64,000 nt of DNA, taken from Lonicera japonica. Taxonomy: Eukaryota > Streptophyta > Magnoliopsida > Dipsacales > Caprifoliaceae. Below are positions 59,801-64,000 of the stretch, one piece after another. A program made the position numbers and the translations under genes. The notes below the pieces were generated by a model, which saw nothing but the letters and a program-made list of their open reading frames with translations, was not told where the DNA came from and did no database searches. How positions within the stretch are numbered: position 1 is the first letter of the stretch; each line of letters starts with the position of its first letter. Where the stretch lies: NCBI GenBank assembly GCA_021464415.1, contig JAKCWG010000453.1:96282-160281 (forward strand), read 5' to 3'.

Positions 59801-61724
59801 ATTGAAATTTTTTCATGAGGTGGTTGTTTGAATCACATGGAAAATGAGAAAATTAGGTTAATCCAAGTTAGGCCATGGAAAATTATGCAATCAAACATCA
59901 TAAAAGATGGATAACATAAAATCTTGACTATTTTCCATAGAAAATAAGTGTTGTCAAAACACACCCAGAGTTATTGTTTCTGTGGAAAAAATTCCATGTA
60001 AAAAATTGCATGGAATCCAATTCTTTTCCATGTTAACTAATCAAACGTAACCTTAGTTGTCCACTATCCAAGATTTGATTTCTATAGAACTATTCTCAGT
60101 CACTTAAAAGGGACTTTATGACCTGTCATCACTCAGGTTGCATGCGGAAGTCTCGGTCTCTCTACAGCAACTGTTAGGCTCATTGATGATTGTGGGGAAG
60201 AGCATATTGCTTGTGCCGTAGGAACAGGGCCAGTTGATGCTGCTTATAAAGCAGTTGATCTCATTGTGAAGGTTTGATTCAGAACTTGTACATTTTATTT
60301 CAGTTTCATTTTGCTATGAAAAGCACAGTCAAAAATATTTGGTTGGTCCAACTTGCATGAACACATTCACCTTTCAACCATTTTAAACGAACATATCAAA
60401 TGAACGGAGAAAAACCGGCTAAGATATCTGATAAGTTAGATACACAAAATTGCAGCAATTAGGGAGGAATTCAACCGATTACTCAAACTCTAGAATTACG
60501 AAATAAATGTAAGAGAACAATGATCAAGGAAAGAATAAACTAAATTGGAACATCGATTTGAACTCATGCCATGTACACCCACTATACAGTGAATTTACTT
60601 AATAAGATGGTTAATGTAAAATGTATAATTAAAATAAAAAAGGCAGGAAGAAGACTCGTGATCTTCATGGATGTAGAAAAGTTTTTGACGGAGTACCAAT
60701 TAAGATGGAGTTAGATCAAGGAAAATTCTACAGAACTATTATTTGGCTAGCTACCTTAGATGGAGCAGGGCATTAAACAAGAATCAAGATAGCGCTTGTC
60801 TGCGCTTAATGGAAATGTTGTGATAGACTGATAGGTGATAGGAGTGACAAAATTATGGGCTTTTTTTTTTTTACTTTGAACTTTAAAGCATCATCTTTCT
60901 TAATAGAGTTTAATAGTTGATATCCTAATCTACTAGAGTTTTAAGTGGCTATTTATCTTTTTTATGCATTTGAAAAGCAAGGGGAACCTATGGTACCTTG
61001 GTTTAATTTCCCTTGGATGTGTGCTATTTTGTCTATGAAGAAGTTTAGTTCAAGTTAAAATGTAAAAAACCAATTTACATGTTCTATAAAGATCTATAAG
61101 ATCCAACAAGGACATAAAACAATGGAAAATCAGCAAGTTAATCCCATAGTTACATTCCTATTTTGCGAGATGATGGGTTCCACGACAGACAAACATGACA
61201 AGCTTTTGTATCACAAACTTGACACCATTTGATTTCAAATTCAGAGTTATTAATCCTTTCCTGAACATGGTAAACTAACTAGCAACCAATAAGTAAGTTT
61301 GATGATATGAACAGGTGCCTGTAACATTAGTTGAGTACTCCATGAACTCGGTAACAGAAGGAATCGATGCTATAGCCACCACCCGAGTTCTCATTCGTGG
61401 GTTGGACTTGGACAACACCACCCACACATCTACTACTATTACTCAGCCATTGACCGGAGAAACTGCCCCCCGTACTTTCAGGTATTATATATATACGTGT
61501 ACATATGTAATATATATTGAGAATAAGTAATTTAGATTCTTAATTATAATACTTTTTTCTTTTGTTTTCGTATCTCTTTGATTGCCAGTGGAACTGCGGC
61601 ATCTATGGATATTGTTATTTCAAGTGTCCGAGCCTACATTGGAGCGTTAAACAAGATGTTTGGTTACAAAAACCGAGCTAACATCGTATATAGTAGCGCA
61701 GAAAGAGAATCGATACATGTTTAG
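35257..61724 (+). CDS. IPMS: 2-isopropylmalate synthase, plastid (12 exons, 607 aa)
   Basis: Condenses acetyl-CoA with 2-oxoisovalerate to 2-isopropylmalate, the first committed step of leucine synthesis in plastids. Exons: 35257-35873, 37902-38115, 38199-38279, 38655-38747, 38838-38924, 39829-39929, 47128-47161, 47255-47329, 59451-59534, 60137-60271, 61315-61481, 61589-61724; all introns are GT-AG and phases match. Residues 1-50 look like a transit peptide. The TIM-barrel catalytic part has LRDGEQSPG (63-71; Asp65 is the expected metal ligand), HCQNDLG (263-269) and [11 protein letters not shown] (291-301). The C-terminal leucine-binding regulatory domain (exons 8-12) is present, which favours IPMS over methylthioalkylmalate synthase. 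Residue 60 is Tyr where the family has Asp (FDTTLRDG). The gene spans 26.5 kb because introns 6 and 8 carry retrotransposons. Total length fits the family (about 630 aa). Confidence 0.93.
36253..36423. repeat. AT-rich inverted repeat in IPMS intron 1
   Basis: Arms at about 36253-36288 (ATTAAAATAATATACAATAT...) and 36389-36423 are near-perfect inverted copies around a 100-bp centre. It is probably a small MITE; no target duplication is clear. Confidence 0.5.
37902..39929 (+). CDS. IPMS: IPMS exons 2-6 (residues 206-397)
   Basis: Exons 37902-38115, 38199-38279, 38655-38747, 38838-38924 and 39829-39929. They encode the centre of the barrel: [23 protein letters not shown], the glycine-rich [14 protein letters not shown] loop, KMVEEYSGL and [22 protein letters not shown]. 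His263 is in place; the next position but one is Gln, as I recall for plant IPMS. Exon 6 ends in phase 2 (AG), matching exon 7. Confidence 0.92.
39332..39582 (-). mobile_element. TRIM (miniature LTR retrotransposon), 241 bp, in IPMS intron 5
   Basis: Terminal direct repeats lie at 39337-39410 (74 bp) and 39512-39577 (66 bp) and are clearly homologous (CATCTCTCCCAAAA, AGCCAACAA, TATATCATG). On the minus strand the first repeat ends in ACA and is followed at once by TGGTATCAGAAC, a tRNA-iMet-type primer site. The other repeat is preceded by the purine tract GTGAGGGGGAG. The 5-bp duplication AAAAT flanks both sides (39332-39336 and 39578-39582). There is no coding capacity. It is antisense to the gene. 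Confidence 0.88.
40220..40502 (+). repeat. 5' LTR (283 bp) of the intron-6 copia element
   Basis: TGTTAAAGG...TTTATCA; preceded by ACAAT. Confidence 0.93.
41097..45143 (+). CDS. Ty1-copia gag-pol, C-terminus cut by a nested element
   Basis: The ATG at 41097 is preferred over the upstream in-frame ATG at 40998, because gag-type sequence (LDGTNYSHW) starts right after it. The frame is unbroken for about 1335 element residues. Gag is followed by the knuckle [14 protein letters not shown], protease [12 protein letters not shown]-pre-integrase [10 protein letters not shown], and integrase with HSDVWG, SDSGGEY and AERKHRH. Reverse transcriptase follows ([35 protein letters not shown]), then RNase H ([35 protein letters not shown]). 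After HISS at 45102 the frame runs into the inverted LTR of the nested element, adding about 13 foreign residues before a stop at 45143. The normal end ([10 protein letters not shown]) is found beyond the nested element at 46750-46780. Most enzymatic parts look intact. Confidence 0.93.
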   Translation: MSSNSEILITVKLDGTNYSHWSMLFRNFLKGKGLWNYVSGHAKCPDDADPKFSEWDINNNKILTWLANTVIPSISIQLGKCDTAQKAWNFLANRYIQTNFAKKYKLEQDIRALQQQAGQSVSDFHSSMSVIWDQLELMEPQWTTDMQLWETFREETRLVQFLMALREEFESLRAAMLHRKPLPTVEAALTELITEETCRGITSTLSSVFIATPRPQQYTYRPPANHSTPRPPHTSPYPHQPSSRPPRSLSQVQCNYCKEFGHTVKYCPSPTSRYMRGLQKSPSSAAAFTSYDPSSIHYTPPPTFSPPPTLENPTNPFQSSHTVASASTGTPTPPWFLDSGASNHMTFDSTHFVTSSPVHSSPPIHTANGSTISASRIGSINTTNGLSVPDVLLVPQLSMQLLSVGQLCDLGLIISFDSSGFVVQDRSTGTSVGTGHRVGRLYATDSLQIPSPNGSSFVTVTSNPSIFLSWHSRLGHVSFSRLQFMVTKGLLGPATLDKNPSCVACKLAKQPALPFNNSTIVSLSPFDLVHSDVWGKTPVTSMGGALYYVVFIDDYSRYTWTYLLHSRSDFLKIYIEFATMIKTQFSKTIKTFRSDSGGEYMSKSFLDFLKSQGTLPQLSCPDTPQQNGVAERKHRHLVETARTLLLSFSVPSIFWGEAIHTSAFLINCIPSIVTGSISPFERLFGTRPDYSYLRVFGATCFVLLPKRERTKLTPKIAMCVFLGYGVQQKGYRCYDPITNRLRISRHVTFWENTPYYTLSKALVPSAEPSLPIDPFSDSSTIDSSPSITTPQPHPDPVALHAPAPATDSVSGSPPADDSTSCPDSVYPVDGSVLRPTRDRRPPAKLSDYHCFLSAMLSLHEPTSYRTASLDPLWQQAMTEELTALQQTNTWDLTTLPAGHSVVGCKWVYKIKTKADGSIDRYKSRLVAKGFTQKYGIDYEETFAPVARMTTVRTLISVASIKQWTVHQMDVKNAFLHGDLSEVVYMQPPPGLPHSPGQVCKLRRALYGLKQAPRAWFEKFSTAILKHGFSQSTHDSAMFTSSSSKGIVVLLIYVDDMIITGDDLDGISRLQKYMCSCFEMKDLGTLRYFLGIEVDHSSTGYFLSQVKYASDIVDHAGLTDNKVADTPLEMNVKFLPSDGTPLANPTLYRQLVGNLNYLTITRPDISHAVHIVSQFMSAPRSIHFAAVLCIIRYIKGTIYQGLHFSSASSLTLQGYSDSDWAGDPTDRRSTTGFCIFLGNSLISWKSKKQTVVARSSAEAEYRALAHTTAEIVWLRWLLQDMGISIPDPTPLFCDNQSAIQIAHNDVFHEHTKHIEVDCHFTRHHLSQGHIKLPHISSINYTTQEIEKLY
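45103..46718 (-). mobile_element. Nested, internally deleted copia-type LTR element (minus strand)
   Basis: LTRs at 45103-45376 and 46445-46718 are both 274 bp with about 5 differences. On the minus strand the primer site TGGTATCAGAGGG follows the right-hand LTR (complement of 46433-46444), and the polypurine tract CTTGAGGGGGGG precedes the other. The 1.07-kb interior has only leader-like, Pro/Ser-rich open frames (none convincing) and a scrap of the copia pol terminus ([15 protein letters not shown], near 45385-45425 on the minus strand). There is no target duplication (CTCTT at left, ATGCA at right). Some pol sequence of the host copia is missing at the junction. Confidence 0.85.
46791..47073 (+). 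repeat. 3' LTR (283 bp) of the intron-6 copia element
   Basis: Identical by eye to 40220-40502; followed by ACAAT. Confidence 0.93.
47128..47329 (+). CDS. IPMS: IPMS exons 7-8 (residues 398-434)
   Basis: Exon 7 (47128-47161, only 34 nt) reads [12 protein letters not shown] with its first codon shared with exon 6. Exon 8 (47255-47329) reads [18 protein letters not shown]. They link the barrel to the regulatory domain. Exon 7 starts only 50 bases after the copia target duplication, so the insertion sits close to its acceptor site. Confidence 0.92.
47361..47819. mobile_element. Tourist-like MITE in IPMS intron 8 (453 bp)
   Basis: Inverted ends GGTCTCGTTTGATT (from 47364) and the complement of AATCAAACGAGGCC (to 47816) are flanked by TAA on both sides (47361-47363, 47817-47819). 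A TAA target and G-rich ends with CGTTTGATT fit the PIF/Harbinger (Tourist) group. Confidence 0.75.
47820..48955. other. Intron 8 sequence, no gene seen
   Basis: Includes a CACCC-rich stretch (47930-48120), a C-run near 48224-48239 and a TA microsatellite near 48450-48470. Short open frames show no motifs. Confidence 0.4.
48956..49546. mobile_element. hAT-type MITE in IPMS intron 8 (575 bp)
   Basis: The 8-bp direct repeat CTTTGGTG flanks the element (48956-48963 and 49539-49546). Its ends are inverted copies: CAGTGTTCTAAAAGGTG at left and, on the complement, CAATATTCTAAAAGGTG at right. Near both ends lie CCTAGGCG-type GC-rich motifs. An 8-bp duplication and CA-starting ends fit the hAT superfamily. 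No coding capacity. Confidence 0.85.
50075..50736 (-). repeat. Inverted LTR, left (662 bp)
   Basis: Reverse complement of the sense LTR at 53313-53938, with the same AAGAGCTC...TTGTTGTT and ATTTTTGGCTCTCTA landmarks. Confidence 0.88.
50737..53312 (+). pseudogene. Copia pol, second half (integrase to RNase H), decayed
   Basis: Starts inside the zinc-binding CES-C...GKQKRVSF motif at the head of integrase. Integrase follows with [19 protein letters not shown] and QQNGMVEK, then a frameshift near 51090 and further stops. Reverse transcriptase has [15 protein letters not shown], but the catalytic YVDD box is changed to YFDE (near 52287), so it would be inactive. RNase H shows [13 protein letters not shown] sequence near 52910, then [24 protein letters not shown] and [13 protein letters not shown]. 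The region ends with a tract containing CAAGTGGGAGAT before the sense LTR. Confidence 0.88.
53313..53938 (+). repeat. Sense LTR (626 bp) in the middle of the scrambled element
   Basis: Starts TGTTAGATAATG, ends TTCTCAACA. It is correctly preceded by the pol end and polypurine tract, and correctly followed by the primer site, so this one LTR serves as 3' LTR to the left half and 5' LTR to the right half. A TATA-like GTATAAATAGGGG lies near 53504. Confidence 0.88.
53939..55336 (+). pseudogene. Copia gag and first half of pol, decayed
   Basis: The primer site is at 53941. Gag starts near 54000 and reads [33 protein letters not shown] and [10 protein letters not shown], with a stop at 54354-54356. 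The zinc knuckle [14 protein letters not shown] is at about 54706-54747. The protease region (LDSEASFHA near 54854) has Glu where DSGAS/T is expected. GAG-pre-integrase reads [15 protein letters not shown] (near 55235) and ends in DLCES at 55336, exactly where the other half begins. Confidence 0.88.
55337..55995 (-). repeat. Inverted LTR, right (659 bp)
   Basis: Same family as 50075-50736. The first two bases expected (TG) are missing at the junction with AAAGT. Confidence 0.87.
56160..56830. repeat. Degenerate CCATGAGGTC minisatellite split by a MITE
   Basis: About 25-30-bp units on the theme AAACCCTCTCCATGAGGTCT recur at 56165-56245 and 56635-56828. The 0.4 kb between them is a MITE-like repeat. 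Confidence 0.7.
56240..56640 (-). mobile_element. MITE-like repeat, family member 2 of 2
   Basis: Its reverse complement matches 27195-27640 (AATATATTATTAATAAATTAAG, ATTAAAATCTTTTTC, AAGAATAGAGGAG). It lies inside the minisatellite, so it probably inserted there. Confidence 0.5.
56835..59450. other. Remainder of IPMS intron 8, no gene seen
   Basis: AT-rich intron sequence. Short open frames (for example 57241-57477) have no recognisable motifs. The intron ends with a pyrimidine-rich stretch and TTCCAG at 59450. Confidence 0.45.
59451..61724 (+). CDS. IPMS: IPMS exons 9-12 (residues 435-607)
   Basis: Exons 59451-59534, 60137-60271, 61315-61481 and 61589-61724 encode the C-terminal leucine-binding regulatory domain. 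Landmarks are [66 protein letters not shown] and the last exon's GTAASMDIV and AYIGALNKM. The last exon ends at TAG 61722-61724. The very end ([10 protein letters not shown]) is specific to this protein. The frame is intact, so allosteric control by leucine could be retained. Confidence 0.92.
59564..60055. mobile_element. Tourist-like MITE in IPMS intron 9 (about 486 bp)
   Basis: Ends GGGTACATGGGTTTGA (59567) and, on the complement, GGTTACGTTTGATTAG (from 60052) are flanked by TTA on both sides (59564-59566, 60053-60055). Internal TTTTCCATG motifs recur in both orientations. The match between the ends is moderate. Confidence 0.5.
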
Positions 61725-63735
61725 TGGGTGGTTGCATATATTGTAGAGAAAAATCTGGTGGTGGAGCATGAGCATATACAAAGCTTTGCTGGTATAGACA
61801 GGGAGATTTTCCCATCATGACTTGTTTACTGGAATCGGATTTTTCGGAAGAAAATCCCATAACTTTTGCGAATTCAAATGCACTATATGTTGTAGTCTGT
61901 GTACTACTTTAAGGTAAATGTGGGCAAAATTTGACAAGGTAATGATGTAATAACTGTGGAGCATTTATGATATAATAGTTTTAATATTGTTTATGAAAAA
62001 TAAGAAAATCCATCATTCCTTTACTTTTAAATTTTTAACGGCCGAACATGAACATATGTGATAAAATTTTGTTACACTTACGTCCGATTTAAATTTTTTG
62101 GTTAAATTTTATGGAGATTATGTCCACTAAATTTCGTGATATTCATCCGTTTAAGTTTTCAACTAAACTATATTAAATAAAATTGGATGAAAAGTGTCAT
62201 GCATGCGAGTCAAATCCAATCATAACAGGGGCAGGGGCAGATTGTTTCAAATTATCTTTCTTTTTTTAAAAAAAATATTATATTATTTAACGAGTTAAGT
62301 TATACTAGAGTTGACAATTGGCTTCTCTTTTTTTTTCACATGAATTCATATAGTTTTGCAAACATTTGATAAAAGATAATTTAATATTAAATTGATTTTA
62401 AATTTTCCTTTTTAAATAAAATAGATTGATTTTAAATTATTCAATGTATATATTCTAAAAGTATAAATTTTGCTGAAGAAAAATAACAAGAAAGGTAAAT
62501 AATATTATTTAAAAGAAAATAATTATATAAAAGACATTATTGGAATAAGTAATACTTAAATTTGTAGTAATCTCCAAAAAAAAAATAAGGAAAAAAATAA
62601 TAATATGCTAAGTCAAAAAAAGGTGAAACCGACAAATTTTAGTTTTCTTGTTTTGGTATAATTAAGTTGAAACCAATAATTATTTAATACCTATATTTTT
62701 ATTCGTTTTTAATTAAAGCCTACCCGTTTTAATTTTAAATGAATGTATTTGAATAAATTTAAATATCATCATGTTATGTATTACCTACCCCTTTTTATGA
62801 TTAATATGGACTGCAAAACGTTCTCGTCCAATTCCCTTTGGACTGCAAAGTTCACATTGCAGTCTGTAATATGAACTTTGCCCTGCAGTAATTGCAGTTA
62901 TGGACTGCAAAGTTCCCCACAAAGTCCATTTAGTGTATTTTTTTAGTTTATTTTAAGGGTTGGGATGTCTAGTTCAATTAAGTAAATAAAGTTAATTTAT
63001 TTTTATTCGTTAATTAAAGCACCCGAATCTCCATACGTATTAAGCATTTAACTACTTTTTTATCTATATAAAGCATTTAACACTTTTTTATCTATTTTTA
63101 CTTCATGTGACATTTATTCTAACAATAATAAAATTAAGGGATTGTCTAATATAATCACAAAAACTTTAAATATAATACAAATATTTAAGATATCAAATAC
63201 ACGTCATATATATATATATTATGTTGTCAAAGTGCGTATTATTAACACTAGATGAAAGAGTACACATAATAGGTATTCTATACGTGCTTGTATCTAATTT
63301 AGAATGTAGAATAAAAAAAATAGACATTTTTTTTAATATCATAGAGATAGCTGATTCGAACTAAATCACCAACAAATATTTTTCCAAATTATGATTGTAG
63401 GGGTAAAATAAAAAAAAATCACAAAAAATAGTATCATAACCGCATTGGATGCCTTTCAATTTTTATTTACGAGGATAATATTTTTTGAGTATTTATTACG
63501 TTGTGTATATATATATATCATAATAAGTTACTTCACACTATTATTTAAAACAAATTTGTAACAAGATATTCATCTTCAAAACGAAATATAACTATATTTG
63601 AGAAATTATTACTCCTAAAAATAATAAAAATATATTAATTTAAAGATGTACATATGATAAAAAAATATTTATCGTTGCATTATTGTTCATATACATATGT
63701 ATACACATATATATATATATATATATATATTAGAG
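61725..63735. other. IPMS 3' region and AT-rich intergenic DNA
   Basis: The 3' UTR probably ends within 61725-62000; no perfect AATAAA is obvious there. Around 62808-62930 GGACTGCAAAGTT and its complement recur several times and can fold. The rest is AT-rich with TA microsatellites (63205, 63505, 63707) and no gene. Confidence 0.45.
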
Positions 63736-64000
63736 TTAATTACATAACTCCCTCAAAGTTTGACCTGTTTTGCACCTTTAAACATAAAATTTGGAAAGAC
63801 ACTCATAAAACCACGAAGTTTTGAGCGTGTTTCACTTTTGTCCATTTTTAAACGGACCGTTTAAAACTCTAACGGAAATGGTCATGTGCGGGTATAACCG
63901 TCATTTTCTTCTCATTTCCTCCTCCTCCACTTTCCCTCCACCTAATTCAGCCATATGCAGTAAAAAATGAGCAAAAATAGATAAGAAGTTTTCCTCTTTC
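63736..64000. repeat. Start of a dispersed repeat cut by the window edge
   Basis: AGAGTTAATTACATAACTCCCTC, then phrases such as CAAAGTTTGACC and AACGGACCGTT, resemble the low-complexity ends of common plant repeats. The class cannot be named from this piece. Confidence 0.3.

Overview
The window is nuclear DNA of a flowering plant, most likely a eudicot. It is AT-rich, has plant-type introns and is packed with LTR retrotransposons and small DNA transposons. The species cannot be named from the sequence. One host gene is well supported: a 12-exon gene for plastid 2-isopropylmalate synthase (IPMS, first committed step of leucine synthesis) on the + strand, 35257-61724. Its exons join in one frame to 607 codons. 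Introns 6 (7.2 kb) and 8 (12.1 kb) are swollen by mobile elements, and introns 5 and 9 carry small ones.

Layout. 1-8950: AT-rich, with an unrecognised GC-richer ORF (634-1257), a probable Harbinger-type DNA transposon relic (about 2856-5490), and several tandem or fold-back repeats. 8950-12600: a badly decayed Ty1-copia element. 13752-18735: a Ty3-gypsy element truncated in RNase H, joined head-on to a second truncated gypsy element (Tat-like gag-protease, minus strand, about 18735-21700). 22380-22640: a broken Hsp110/Hsp70-like pseudogene. 22768-25271: a complete 2.5-kb LTR element with matching 297-bp LTRs and a GAATT target duplication. Instead of gag-pol it carries an intact 291-aa ORF with a LOB (LBD) transcription-factor domain. 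25272-28390: AT-rich repeats and MITEs. 28391-34965: a tandem 0.67-kb duplication whose second copy holds a copia element with its 3' end inverted (29194-34449).

Within the IPMS gene: a 241-bp TRIM in intron 5 (AAAAT duplication); in intron 6 an intact-looking young copia element (ACAAT duplication, LTRs identical by eye), itself carrying a minus-strand internally deleted element; in intron 8 a Tourist-like MITE, a hAT-like MITE (CTTTGGTG duplication) and a scrambled copia element with two nested sets of target duplications (TAACC outside, AAAGT inside); in intron 9 another Tourist-like MITE. The last 2.3 kb is AT-rich intergenic DNA.

How it fits together. Four copia-type elements share the tRNA-iMet primer site and a CTTGAG-rich polypurine tract, so they look like one lineage. 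The LOB-domain element even keeps a remnant of the copia pol terminus, as if gag-pol had been swapped for a host gene. It could be moved in trans by autonomous relatives such as those at 29194 and 40220. The IPMS reading frame and splice sites survive all these insertions, but one nearly invariant Asp next to the catalytic LRDGEQ motif is Tyr. All calls are from reading the sequence; no database search was run.
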